From positions 1 through 64,000 of the forward strand of contig NZ_VOHA01000021.1 in NCBI RefSeq assembly GCF_007859315.1: a stretch of DNA of 64,000 nt. Direction: 5' to 3'. Numbering within the stretch: the first letter of the stretch is position 1; each line of letters starts with the position of its first letter. A program made the translations under genes and the position numbers. Of this stretch, positions 29,338 to 38,349 are shown piece after piece. The notes beneath the pieces were generated by a model. That model worked only from the letters and a program-made list of their open reading frames with translations, had not been told where the DNA came from and did no database searches. The stretch is from Reyranella sp. CPCC 100927. GTDB taxonomy: Bacteria > Pseudomonadota > Alphaproteobacteria > Reyranellales > Reyranellaceae.

Positions 29338-30351
29338 ATGCATGGAATCAAGGCGGTAACCTGCCGGGTCAAGGTTCGGTCGGGCATCGTCATGGCGATG
29401 CTGGCGGCGGCACTTGCCGGTGCGGCCGGCGCACCGGCCTGGAGCCAGGACGCGTTTCCGGCCAAACCGGTGACCTTCGTCGTGCCGGCGCCACCGGGCG
29501 GAATCACCGATCAGGTGGCGCGCATCATCGGCGACCGGGTATCGGAGCGGCTGGGCCAGCGGGTCCTGATCGACAACCGCGGCGGTGCCGGCGGCAACCT
29601 GGGGGCCGAGTTCGTCGCCCGATCGTCGCCCGACGGCTACACGGTGCTGGTGGGCACCCAGGGCACGCAGGTGTCCAACCCGTATCTCTACAAATCCCTG
29701 CGGTTCGATCCGGCCAAGGACTTCGTGGCGATCCAGGCCCTGATCTCGATCTCGACCGTGCTGGTCGTGAACAGCGAGCGGCCGTACCGGTCGATCAAGG
29801 ACCTCATCGAGGAGGCGAAGAAGAATCCCGGCAAGCTGTCGATGGCGTCCGCCGGCAACGGCACATCGACCCATCTGGTGGGCGAGTTGTTCCAGACCGC
29901 GGCCGGGGTGAAGTTCCTGCACGTGCCCTACAAGGGCAGCGCACCCGCCATCGCCGACCTGCTGGGTGGCCAGGTCGATCTCAGCTTTGATTTCGCGGTC
30001 ACGACCTTGGGGCACATCCAGGCCGGCAAGCTGCGCGCGCTCGCAGTCACTGGACCGACGCGGCTGCCCACGCTGCCCGACGTGCCGACAATTGCCGAGC
30101 TGGGCTACCCGCAGGCCGAGGCGGTGGCCTGGATCGGATTGTTCGCGCCGGCCGGCACGCCGGCACCGGTCGTCGCGCGCCTGCAGGCGGAGACCGCCCG
30201 CGCGCTGCAGGAGGCCAGCGTGCTCGAGGCGATCCGCAAGTTCGGCGGCACGCCGTTCAACATCGGCGGCCAGGCGTTCACCGCCTTTACGCAGGCCGAG
30301 CACGGCAAGTGGAAAGCGATCATCGAACGTTCGGGTGCCCGGCTCGATTGA
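29338..30351 (+). CDS. Tripartite tricarboxylate transporter substrate-binding protein (TctC/Bug) 1
   Basis: A 337-residue periplasmic binding protein of the Bug family. The signal peptide MAMLAAALAGAAGAPAWSQ ends near residue 39 and the mature protein begins FPAKPVTFVVPAPPGG. Signatures are DNRGGAGGNLGAEFVA, ASAGNGTSTHLVGELF and HVPYKGSAPAIADLLGGQVDL. It binds a carboxylate; which one is unknown. No TctA or TctB membrane gene is in the window. It is followed by a close paralogue 37 bp downstream. Confidence 0.93.
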   Translation: MHGIKAVTCRVKVRSGIVMAMLAAALAGAAGAPAWSQDAFPAKPVTFVVPAPPGGITDQVARIIGDRVSERLGQRVLIDNRGGAGGNLGAEFVARSSPDGYTVLVGTQGTQVSNPYLYKSLRFDPAKDFVAIQALISISTVLVVNSERPYRSIKDLIEEAKKNPGKLSMASAGNGTSTHLVGELFQTAAGVKFLHVPYKGSAPAIADLLGGQVDLSFDFAVTTLGHIQAGKLRALAVTGPTRLPTLPDVPTIAELGYPQAEAVAWIGLFAPAGTPAPVVARLQAETARALQEASVLEAIRKFGGTPFNIGGQAFTAFTQAEHGKWKAIIERSGARLD

Positions 30352-30388
30352 GCCGCAAACAGCAGCAGCCATCACAAGGGGGAAAGAA

Positions 30389-31396
30389 ATGCATCGTCTC
30401 GTTGCCGCGCTCTGTCGGCGCGCCGCAGGTGTCGTGTCCGCGTTGGTCGCCGCGATCGCTGGAGCCGCTGTTTCAGCGCCGGCTGCCGCCGAGGGGCCGT
30501 ATCCCGCCAAGCCGGTGACGTTCGTCATTCCGGCGCCGCCGGGCGGCCTCACCGACCAGCTTGGACGCGTGCTGGCGGACCGGCTGTCGGAGCGGCTGGG
30601 CCAGCGCGTGCTGGTCGACAACCGGGGCGGTGCCGGCGGCAACCTGGCGACGGAGTTCGTCGCGCGGGCGGCACCGGATGGCTACACCCTGCTGATGGGC
30701 ACGCAGGGCACGCACGTCGCCAACCAATACCTCTACAAGTCCCTGAAATTCGATCCGACCAAGGACTTCATTCCGGTCCATACGCTGCTGTCGATCTCCA
30801 CCGGCCTGGTCCTGAAAGCCGATCGGCCCTATCGCACCCTCAAGGACCTCGTTGCCTACGCCCGACAGAATCCCGGCAAGCTGTCGATGGCATCGGCGGG
30901 CAACGGTACGTCGAGCCACCTGATGTCGGAGCTGTTCCAGCGGGCTGCCGGCATCAAGCTCCTGCACGTGCCGTACAAGGGCAGCACGCCGGCTCTGACC
31001 GACCTGCTGAGCGGCCAAGTCGATCTCAGCCTCGATTTCCCGGCGTCGACGCTGCCCTACATCCAGGCCGGCAATCTGCGTGCGCTGGCCGTCACCGGCC
31101 CCGTCCGCGAGCCCCTGCTGCCCGACGTGCCGACCATGGTGGAGGCCGGCTACCCCGACGTGCAGGCCATCGCATGGCTGGGGATGTTCGTTCCCGCCGG
31201 CACGCCCAGGCCGGTCGTCGATCGCCTGCAGGCCGAGGTCAGTCGCACGCTGCAGGAGCCTGACGTGGTCGCGACCATCCGCAGGCTCGGCGGCAACGCG
31301 TTCAACCTGGACAGCGCCGCCTTCGCCGCGTTCATCCAGTCCGAGCACGACAAGTGGAAGACGATCATCGAACAGTCGGGTGCCAGGCTCGATTGA
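30389..31396 (+). CDS. Tripartite tricarboxylate transporter substrate-binding protein (TctC/Bug) 2
   Basis: Tandem paralogue of the previous gene, 335 residues. The ATG at 30389 has AAGGGGGAAAGAA upstream; the frame is open much earlier but overlaps the first copy. Signal peptide VVSALVAAIAGAAVSAPAAA. The mature part shares DNRGGAGGNLATEFVA, ASAGNGTSSHLMSELF, HVPYKGSTPALTDLL and the C-terminal EQSGARLD with copy 1. The strong likeness indicates a recent duplication. It is followed 22 bp later by an acyl-CoA ligase. Confidence 0.93.
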   Translation: MHRLVAALCRRAAGVVSALVAAIAGAAVSAPAAAEGPYPAKPVTFVIPAPPGGLTDQLGRVLADRLSERLGQRVLVDNRGGAGGNLATEFVARAAPDGYTLLMGTQGTHVANQYLYKSLKFDPTKDFIPVHTLLSISTGLVLKADRPYRTLKDLVAYARQNPGKLSMASAGNGTSSHLMSELFQRAAGIKLLHVPYKGSTPALTDLLSGQVDLSLDFPASTLPYIQAGNLRALAVTGPVREPLLPDVPTMVEAGYPDVQAIAWLGMFVPAGTPRPVVDRLQAEVSRTLQEPDVVATIRRLGGNAFNLDSAAFAAFIQSEHDKWKTIIEQSGARLD

Positions 31397-31418
31397 CGCC
31401 ATCGCGCGTGAGGATCAC

Positions 31419-32945
31419 ATGGACATGCTCTATACGCGCGCACTGTTCCTGAACGCGCGCCGCTATCCCCGCAAGCCCGCCGTCGTATTCGCCGGCCAGG
31501 CGTGGACGTATACGCAGTTCTACGACCGCGTGGCGCGGCTGGGCGCGCTGCTGGCGGCACAGGGCGTGGGCGCCGGCGACCGGGTCAGTCTCCTGTCGGA
31601 GAATCATCCCGACATGCTGGCAGTGATGTTCGCCGCGCTCGGGCTGGGCGCCAGCCCCGCCCCGATCAATTATCGTCTCAAGGACGACGACATCGCCTTC
31701 ATCGCCCGCAACAGCGCTGCCAAGGTGGTCGTGCTGGGGCCAGGCTACGGTGGGCATGCCGATCTGCTGTCGCAGGCGTTGCCACAGGCGCGCCTGCTGT
31801 CGATCGGCCCGGCGACATCCACGGCAATGCCGCCCGCGATCGATACGCTGATGGCCGATGCGCGCCCGCTGGCGTTCGATTGGCAGAGCGCAACGAACCT
31901 GGCGCTGTTGCACACGTCGGGCACGACAGGCCGGCCCAAGGGGGCGCTCCGGTCGCGCTGGGGGCTGAGCGCGCGCGCGATCGAGCAGGGGTTCGCGCCG
32001 GAGGACCGCACGCTCGGCGTCATGCCGCTGTGCCTGTCCTATGGCTACGGTTACAGCCTCCTGCCGCTCTATCTCGGTGCGACGCTGTATCTGGAGCCGG
32101 ACTTCGATGAACGACGTGTCGCCGATCTGCTCGAGAATGAAGGCATCAGTTCCACCTTCATGATTCCGACCCTGGTGCAACGGCTGGTGGACTATGAAGG
32201 CTTCGCCCGGCTGCGCTGCCCGTCGCTGCGCCTGATCCAGAATGCTGCCGGCGCGCTGCCGTACGAAACGCGCGCGGCAGTGGTCGACAGGCTGGGCCAT
32301 GTGCTGAGCACCTATGCCGCCTCGACCGAGTCGGGCCCATACGCCAACCTCAAGGGGCACGATATCCTGCGCGATCAGACCGCAAGCGGCATCGGCCGCA
32401 CGTTCTTCGGCTCGGAAGTGCGACTGCTCGACGACGAAGGGCAGGATGTCGCGCCCGGCGCGGTCGGCGAAATCTGTGTGCGCGGTGCCTCGCAGTACGA
32501 TGAATATCTGAACGAGCCGGAACTCACCGCACAGACCCGGCGCGGCGACATGGTGAGTGTCGGGGATCTCGGGCGCTTCGACGACGAGGGCTTCCTGTTT
32601 CTGGTCGGTCGCAAGCGCGACATCATCAAGACCGGCGGCATCAATGTTCCTGCCGCCGATGTCGAGGATGTCATCGCGCGCCATCCGGCCGTGGCCGAAG
32701 TCGCCTGTGTCGGGCTGCCGGATCGCGCCTGGGGCGAGATGATCTGTGCCGCCATCGTGCTCAAGCCCGCCGTCGCGGGTGCTGAGATCGACTTCGCCGG
32801 CTTCTGCGCCCAGCACCTCAGTCGGTTCCAGGTGCCGCGCAAGTTCGTCTTCCTGCCGGCGCTGCCCCGCAACCTGACAGGCAAGGTGGTCAAGGGCGAC
32901 TTGCGTGAGTTTGTCCTGGGCCGGGCCGAGGCGCCCCATCTATGA
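31419..32945 (+). CDS. Acyl-CoA synthetase (AMP-forming)
   Basis: A 508-residue adenylate-forming ligase, probably the enzyme that activates the imported acid. P-loop LLHTSGTTGRPKGAL at about 163-177; the acid-binding middle has STYAASTESGPYAN, and the hinge has VGDLGRFDDEGFLFLVGRKRDIIKTGGINV. The catalytic lysine region is PRNLTGKVVKGDLRE at the C-terminus. The ATG at 31419 follows GTGAGGATC. Gene order (binding proteins, ligase, dehydrogenases, hydratase) suggests one pathway. Confidence 0.92.
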   Translation: MDMLYTRALFLNARRYPRKPAVVFAGQAWTYTQFYDRVARLGALLAAQGVGAGDRVSLLSENHPDMLAVMFAALGLGASPAPINYRLKDDDIAFIARNSAAKVVVLGPGYGGHADLLSQALPQARLLSIGPATSTAMPPAIDTLMADARPLAFDWQSATNLALLHTSGTTGRPKGALRSRWGLSARAIEQGFAPEDRTLGVMPLCLSYGYGYSLLPLYLGATLYLEPDFDERRVADLLENEGISSTFMIPTLVQRLVDYEGFARLRCPSLRLIQNAAGALPYETRAAVVDRLGHVLSTYAASTESGPYANLKGHDILRDQTASGIGRTFFGSEVRLLDDEGQDVAPGAVGEICVRGASQYDEYLNEPELTAQTRRGDMVSVGDLGRFDDEGFLFLVGRKRDIIKTGGINVPAADVEDVIARHPAVAEVACVGLPDRAWGEMICAAIVLKPAVAGAEIDFAGFCAQHLSRFQVPRKFVFLPALPRNLTGKVVKGDLREFVLGRAEAPHL

Positions 32946-32997
32946 AAGCGCTGGACCGTGTGATCATCCTTGATCCCCTAGGAAACCAACTCGGACG

Positions 32998-34140
32998 ATG
33001 ACGATGATCCCCTCTGAAATCGACCAGCAATGCCGGCTCCTGCGCGAGGAAGTCCGTGACTTTCTGCGCCACGAGATCCGCTCCGGTGCCATCACGCCGC
33101 AATGCGATGCGTGGCTGACGGGGTTCGATCCCGCGTTCACCCGACGGCTGGGCACCCGGGGCTGGCTCGGCATGACATGGCCGAAGGCCTACGGCGGCCA
33201 CGAGCGCTCGCAGTTGGAGCGCTTCGTCGTGATCGAGGAACTGCTGGCGGCGGGCGCGCCGACCGCAGCCCATCACACCAACGATCGGCAGGTCGGACCG
33301 ATGATCCTGCGCTGCGGCACCGAGCAGCAGAAGAAGACGGTGGTGGCGGGGATCGCGCGCGGCGAATGCATTGTCGCCATCGGCCTGAGCGAGCCGGATG
33401 TCGGCTCCGATCTGGCCTCGGTGCGCACCCGCGCCACACGCACGGACACGGGGTGGCGCATCACCGGCAGCAAGATCTGGACCAGTTTCGCGCACCACGC
33501 CCACTACCTGATCGCGCTCTGTCGGACCGGTGACGCTGACGCGCAACGTCACGGCGGGTTGACGCAGTTCATCATCAAGCTGCCCAATCCCCACGTGCGG
33601 GTCCGCCCGATCCGGCTTCTGACCGGCGGCCATCACTTCAACCAGGTGTTTCTGGATGATGTCGAGGTCTCCGACGATGACGTCCTGGGCGAGGTCGGCG
33701 GTGCCTGGGCGCAGATCAGCGCCGAGTTGGCACTGGAACGCAGCGGCCCGGAACGGTTCCTGAGCACGTTCCCGCTGCTGTCGCACGTTACCGGCGCCGC
33801 CGGCGGATCGGCGAACGACGAGATGCTCTGCGCGATCGGTGATCTCACGTCCCAGCTGTGGGCGCTGCGTGCGATGTCGATGGATGTCGCCGATATGCTC
33901 GAGCACGGGCAGTCGACCAATGCGGAAGCGGCGATGGTGAAGGACCTGGGGACCCGCTTCGAGGGTGACGTGCCGGAGCGGTTGCGTGCCTTCATCGCCG
34001 CCGAGCCGAGCTTGTCGTCCGCCGATTCCGCCCAGTCGCTGCTGGCGCAGGCCATCCTGCAGTCGCCGGGCTACACCCTGCGCGGTGGCGCCAACGAAAT
34101 CCTGCGCGGCATTGTGGCCCGCGACCTGGGGCTGAGGTGA
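32998..34140 (+). CDS. Acyl-CoA dehydrogenase, subunit-like 1
   Basis: A 380-residue member of the acyl-CoA dehydrogenase family. GLSEPDVGSDLASVRT and ITGSKIWTSFAHHAHY form the FAD/substrate part; the C-terminal PGYTLRGGANEILRGIVARDLGL is typical of the FadE large type. The middle helix that carries the RxxFG motif in ordinary homotetramers is poorly kept, while the gene directly after it has a good one. The pair therefore looks like an alpha2beta2 heteromeric dehydrogenase such as ChsE. Stop and next ATG are 4 bp apart. Confidence 0.9.
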   Translation: MTMIPSEIDQQCRLLREEVRDFLRHEIRSGAITPQCDAWLTGFDPAFTRRLGTRGWLGMTWPKAYGGHERSQLERFVVIEELLAAGAPTAAHHTNDRQVGPMILRCGTEQQKKTVVAGIARGECIVAIGLSEPDVGSDLASVRTRATRTDTGWRITGSKIWTSFAHHAHYLIALCRTGDADAQRHGGLTQFIIKLPNPHVRVRPIRLLTGGHHFNQVFLDDVEVSDDDVLGEVGGAWAQISAELALERSGPERFLSTFPLLSHVTGAAGGSANDEMLCAIGDLTSQLWALRAMSMDVADMLEHGQSTNAEAAMVKDLGTRFEGDVPERLRAFIAAEPSLSSADSAQSLLAQAILQSPGYTLRGGANEILRGIVARDLGLR

Positions 34141-34144
34141 TCCG

Positions 34145-35221
34145 ATGAGCACCGACACGATGCTGACCGACACATTGGCCCGCCTGCTGACGGCGAAATC
34201 GGGCCCGGCGGACGTCCAGGCGGCCGAGCGCGCGGAAGGGTGGAATCGCGGGCTGTGGCATGAACTCGCGGCGCTCGGCCTGACCGACATCGGTAATTTC
34301 GACCCGGATCAGGCGCTTGCTGACCAACTGGCCATCCTCTATCAGCTCGGACGTCACGCAGCGACCGTCCCGTTCCTCGAAACGGTGATGATCGGACAAT
34401 GGCTCGCTCAGCACGTGGGATTGCCGGCGGCAGACGGCGTGCTGATGGTGTCGACCAGCCCTTCGATCGGCATGACCGCCGTCAGGGCGGGGGCGTCATG
34501 GTTGCTTTCGGGGCGAACCGACAAGGTGCCGTTTGCGCGTATCGGTGACCGATTGTTGATCGTCGCGACGGGCGCCGACGGCCCGGTCATCGCGCCGGTG
34601 GGCGCGGCTGACTGCACGCTGGTCCCGTCGGTCAACATGGCCGGGGAGCCGCGCGATACCGTTCAGCTCGATGGCGTGCCCGTGCCGGCAGCGGACGTAC
34701 ACCGCCTGCCGGATACCGCGTCGCAAGAGGTGCTATGGGAACGCGGCGCGCTTGGCCGGGCCGCCATGATGGCCGGTGCACTCCAGAGTGCTCTCGATCT
34801 TTCGGTGCAGTATGCCAAGGACCGCAAACAGTTCGGCCGGCCGATCGGCGCGTTTCAAGCGGTGCAGCAGAACCTGGCGATCCTTGCGGCTGAGGTCACG
34901 GCGACCCGCGCGATGGTGACGCTGGCGGGGCGCATTCAGGGCGGTGCGCATCAGCGGGCTGCAGTTGCATCTGCCAAGGCCCGCGCCGGCCGTGCCGCAG
35001 GGATCGCATCGCGCCTCGCGCACCAGATCCATGGCGCGATGGGCTTTACGGACGAGTACCCGCTGCAGCTTTTTACCCGCCGACTGTGGTCGTGGCGCGA
35101 CGAATTCGGCTCGGACCGCGACTGGATGGTGGTGCTGGGTGGGCTGGCGGCGCGGCAGGGTCCGGGCGGATTGTGGCCGATGATCACCGCGGCCGGCGAC
35201 AGGACGCGCGACGTCGCCTGA
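34145..35221 (+). CDS. Acyl-CoA dehydrogenase, subunit-like 2
   Basis: A 358-residue acyl-CoA dehydrogenase-like protein with a divergent N-terminal half. The first 180 residues lack the SEPxxGSD and xGxKxWIT motifs. The C-terminal half is conserved: YAKDRKQFGRPIGAFQAVQQNLA and QIHGAMGFTDEYPLQLFTRRL. Such uneven conservation is usual in the small subunit of heteromeric dehydrogenases acting on bulky side chains. Coupled to the previous gene (4-bp gap). Confidence 0.88.
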   Translation: MSTDTMLTDTLARLLTAKSGPADVQAAERAEGWNRGLWHELAALGLTDIGNFDPDQALADQLAILYQLGRHAATVPFLETVMIGQWLAQHVGLPAADGVLMVSTSPSIGMTAVRAGASWLLSGRTDKVPFARIGDRLLIVATGADGPVIAPVGAADCTLVPSVNMAGEPRDTVQLDGVPVPAADVHRLPDTASQEVLWERGALGRAAMMAGALQSALDLSVQYAKDRKQFGRPIGAFQAVQQNLAILAAEVTATRAMVTLAGRIQGGAHQRAAVASAKARAGRAAGIASRLAHQIHGAMGFTDEYPLQLFTRRLWSWRDEFGSDRDWMVVLGGLAARQGPGGLWPMITAAGDRTRDVA

Positions 35222-35243
35222 GATCCTGCGGAAGGAAGCGTGC

Positions 35244-36050
35244 ATGACCCGTGAAGACCTTGTTCTCTACGCGCGCGACGGGCACATCGTCACGATAACG
35301 CTCAACGAGCCGCGCACGCGCAACGCCCTGTACGACGGCGGCCTGATCGAAGCGCTGGCCGCCGCGCTGGTTCGCCTTGGCGCGGACGGCGCGGCTCGCG
35401 TGGCGATCCTCACCGGTGCCGGATCGGCTTTTTCCGCTGGTGCCGATCTCAAGCAGATGACGGGCGAACACGGAATCTGGAGCAAGCGGCCGCTCGATGT
35501 CATGGCGTTCTATCGCGGCGGCATTCAGCGCATTCCGCTAATCCTCGAGAAGATCGAGATCCCAATCATCGCCGCCGTGAATGGGCCGGCCTATGGTGCC
35601 GGCTGCGATATCGCCTGCATGTGCGACATCCGGCTCGCCAGCACCACGGCCGTCTTCTGCGAGGTCTTCGTGCGACTGGGCGTCGTTTCGGGTGACGGGG
35701 GTGCCTGGTACATCCCGCGTGTGATCGGCGCGTCGCGCTACGCCGAAATGGCGTTCACAGGCGATCCGATCGATGCCGAGGAGGCGCTGCGTCTCGGCCT
35801 GGTATCGAAAGTCGTGTCGCCGCAGTCCCTCATGGACACGGCCAAGGGTCTGGCGGGGCGCATCGCGCGCAACGCACCACAAGCGTTGCGGATGACCAAG
35901 CGATTGCTGCGCGAAGGCCGTCACCAGCGGATCGATAGCCACCTGGAGATGGCCGCTGCTCTGATGACCGTCTGTCATACGACCGAAGACAATCGCGAGG
36001 GCATGCTGGCCGCGCTGGAAAAGCGGGTGCCGTTCTTCAACGGCACATAA
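35244..36050 (+). CDS. Enoyl-CoA hydratase/isomerase family protein
   Basis: A 268-residue crotonase-superfamily protein. The oxyanion-hole regions are AGSAFSAGADLKQM and NGPAYGAGCDIACMCDIRLAS. The Glu expected at the first catalytic place appears in EVFVRLGVVSGDGGAW, where the second acid is Asp (GDGG), so hydratase or isomerase action is both possible. It lies 22 bp after the dehydrogenase pair and ends the plus-strand unit before IclR-B. Confidence 0.9.
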   Translation: MTREDLVLYARDGHIVTITLNEPRTRNALYDGGLIEALAAALVRLGADGAARVAILTGAGSAFSAGADLKQMTGEHGIWSKRPLDVMAFYRGGIQRIPLILEKIEIPIIAAVNGPAYGAGCDIACMCDIRLASTTAVFCEVFVRLGVVSGDGGAWYIPRVIGASRYAEMAFTGDPIDAEEALRLGLVSKVVSPQSLMDTAKGLAGRIARNAPQALRMTKRLLREGRHQRIDSHLEMAAALMTVCHTTEDNREGMLAALEKRVPFFNGT

Positions 36051-36128
36051 ACAGGAACGGGGTGGAAGGCCTGCGTCTGTTCGCCGCGACAGTCCGGTCC
36101 ATCCCTTCAGCGATCGCCGGAGCCGAAC

Positions 36129-36947
36129 TCAACGGGTTTCGATGTATGGGCCGACGAGTCCCAGCATGCGGGACATCTCCTCGCCCGCGCTGAGAACGCA
36201 GGCCGCGAGGTGCTGATGGCTCTGCTTGGCGCGGTCAGTCGGTGCCGCGATCATCACGGCCGCCACCAGGATGCGGTCGGCGTCGAAGACCGGCGCGCCG
36301 AACCCCCAGACTCCGACACTGACCTGGTCACGGCTCTCGGCAACGCCGCGCCGCCTGGCGTCTTCTATCAGTTTGCGCAGCGTGTCCTTGTCGGTCGTCG
36401 TCTGCGGCGTGAAGGCCGTCAGACGCGTGTTGGCGAGGTAGGTTCGCGTGAAGGCCGGATCGCAAAAGGCGAGCATCACGCGGCCGGCCGCCGTGCAGTA
36501 GAGCGGCCGTCGCGCGCCGGCCGTCGACACATAGCGGACCGCCTGCGGTCCTTCGACAAGATCGACGTAGAACGCTTCTTTGCCGTCCTCCGTCGGTACC
36601 GCCAGCATCACGGTTTCGCCGGTCCGCGTTGCGAGCGCCGGCAGCAGCGCACCGATCTTGCGGAACTGCGGCACGCCGCCGCTGATCGTCGAGCCCAGCC
36701 TGATCGAGGCCATCCCCAGGCGGTAGAGCCCGTGTGCGTTCACCACGTAGCTGTCGCTCTCCAGCGCGCGCAGCAGACTGAACAGGCTTGTTTTGGGCAG
36801 GTCGAGCTTGCGGCTCAAGGCGGCCAGCGACAGCCCGTCGGGTTCACGCGCCAACGCTTCGATAACCGCCATGACGCGCGAGGGCGCGCGCGGCGTCATA
36901 TCCGGCATGCGCAAGGCGCCGGCAGTTTGGGTTGCGCTCCGGGCCAT
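36129..36947 (-). CDS. IclR-family transcriptional regulator B
   Basis: A 272-residue regulator. The ATG at 36947 has GGAAGGA upstream. The helix-turn-helix is RVMAVIEALAREPDGLSLAALSRKLDLPKTSLFSLLRALE (about 25-65) and the effector domain follows (VRYVSTAGARRPLYCTAAGRVMLAFC). It is divergent from the amidohydrolase operon. It is only distantly like IclR-A, yet shares its operator design. Confidence 0.93.
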   Translation of the reverse strand: MARSATQTAGALRMPDMTPRAPSRVMAVIEALAREPDGLSLAALSRKLDLPKTSLFSLLRALESDSYVVNAHGLYRLGMASIRLGSTISGGVPQFRKIGALLPALATRTGETVMLAVPTEDGKEAFYVDLVEGPQAVRYVSTAGARRPLYCTAAGRVMLAFCDPAFTRTYLANTRLTAFTPQTTTDKDTLRKLIEDARRRGVAESRDQVSVGVWGFGAPVFDADRILVAAVMIAAPTDRAKQSHQHLAACVLSAGEEMSRMLGLVGPYIETR

Positions 36948-36972
36948 GAGTCGGCATCCTTCCGTTACAAGA

Positions 36973-37001
36973 ACGATATTCCGATATCGGAACAGTGTCA
37001 A
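36973..37001 (-). promoter_or_regulatory. Promoter of IclR-B with embedded palindromic operator
   Basis: On the minus strand, -35 TTGACA (37001-36996, perfect) and -10 TATCGT (36978-36973) are 17 bp apart. The spacer is filled by the perfect 14-base palindrome TTCCGATATCGGAA (36979-36992). The amidohydrolase gene starts at 37026 on the other strand, so the same site can serve both directions. Compare 29259-29287. Confidence 0.82.
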
Positions 37002-37025
37002 GTCACACGGTGCGCGGAGGGAAGC

Positions 37026-38225
37026 ATGAATCAGATGGTCGTTAATGAACCGAACCGCTGGCGCCTTGAAACGCCGGGTGTCGCCGGCTGGTCGCGGACG
37101 GCACGGCCGGGTGCGGCCGGCAAGTACTTCATGGTTTCAGCCGACTGCCACGTGAACGAACCGGTCGACCTGTGGCTCAAGCGGATGGACAAGAAGTATC
37201 ACGAGCGTCTGCCGCGCGTGGTCACTGACAAGGACGGCGTGCAGTGGCGCATCACCGAGGGTCATCGGCCTGACCGGCTGCGCATCACCGAAATGGAAGG
37301 CGAGGACCTGCTGCGCACCAAGGTTGGCGCCCAGGCTGCCGGCCGCATCGCCGATCACGATCGTGACGGTATCGATGTCGAGTTGATGTTCCCCAACAAG
37401 GGACTGGCCATGTGGGCGACGCCGGATGCGGCGTTCGCGATGGCGCAATGCCGGGCGTGGAATGACTGGGCGTGGGAGATGTTCGGCGCCCACAAGGACC
37501 GCATCGTCATCGCCGCGGCGATCGCGACCGGCGATCTGGAAGGCTCGATCGCCGAGGTGCAGCGCCTGGCGAAGCTCGGCGTTCGCTGCCTGACGTTGCC
37601 GTGCAAGCCCGTCTGGGGCTCCCATGACGTCGGCCACGTCAACTACAACCTGCCGCACTTCGACCCGCTGTGGGCGGCGATCCAGGATGCCGACCTGCCG
37701 ATCACGTTCCACGTCTCGACGGGGCGGGACCCGCGCGCCTCGCGCGGCAACGGCGGCGCCATCATCAACTACGTGTCGCACGGCATGGCGCCCAGCGTCG
37801 AGCCGGTGGCCAATCTCTGCGCTTCGGGTGTGCTGGAGCGTTTCAAGGGACTGCGCTTTGCCACCATCGAGGCCGGCATCGGTTGGATTCCGTGGCTGCT
37901 GGATGCCATGGACGAATCCTATCGCAAGCATCATTTCTGGGTGCGGCCCAAGTTGCAGGGCCTGCCCAGCGACTATTACCGAACTCACGGCTTTGCCTCG
38001 TTCCAGGAAGACCAGTCGGGCCTTGACCTCGCCGACTCGCATGGGCTTGCCGACAACTTCATGTGGGCCAACGACTATCCGCACCACGAGGGTACGTGGC
38101 CGCATTCCGCGGAAGCGATCGAGCGCACGATGGGCGGACTGCCGGACGACACGCGGGCGAAGATCCTTGGCCTCAACGCCGCGCGCTTCCTCAAGATCGA
38201 CGTTCCGGCCCGGTATCGGGTGTAA
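37026..38225 (+). CDS. Amidohydrolase-family (amidohydrolase 2) metal enzyme
   Basis: A 399-residue protein of the amidohydrolase 2 group, which includes decarboxylases and hydrolases of cyclic or aromatic acids. The N-terminal metal motif DxH is seen as SADCHVNEPVDLW; further candidates are the His in PITFHVSTG and the Asp in FMWANDYPHHEGTWPHS near the C-terminus. GATIEAGIGWIP-like sequence (TIEAGIGWIPWLLDAMDE) is typical. AGGGAAGC precedes the ATG. First gene of the operon that faces IclR-B. Confidence 0.9.
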   Translation: MNQMVVNEPNRWRLETPGVAGWSRTARPGAAGKYFMVSADCHVNEPVDLWLKRMDKKYHERLPRVVTDKDGVQWRITEGHRPDRLRITEMEGEDLLRTKVGAQAAGRIADHDRDGIDVELMFPNKGLAMWATPDAAFAMAQCRAWNDWAWEMFGAHKDRIVIAAAIATGDLEGSIAEVQRLAKLGVRCLTLPCKPVWGSHDVGHVNYNLPHFDPLWAAIQDADLPITFHVSTGRDPRASRGNGGAIINYVSHGMAPSVEPVANLCASGVLERFKGLRFATIEAGIGWIPWLLDAMDESYRKHHFWVRPKLQGLPSDYYRTHGFASFQEDQSGLDLADSHGLADNFMWANDYPHHEGTWPHSAEAIERTMGGLPDDTRAKILGLNAARFLKIDVPARYRV

Positions 38226-38349
38226 CGCGCCGGCGCCCAGTCGGCCTGTCGTCGCGCGCAGCGGGGGGAGCCCATCTGCGCTGGCGGCAGCGCACGTGAC
38301 GTCGATCGCTTCGCTTCCAATCAAGATGTGCAGACACCAGGAGACAGCA

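Noticed and set aside
29966-30388. Extension of the second TctC frame into the first copy
   Set aside because: It lies in another frame of copy 1; the signal peptide and ribosome site place the start at 30389.
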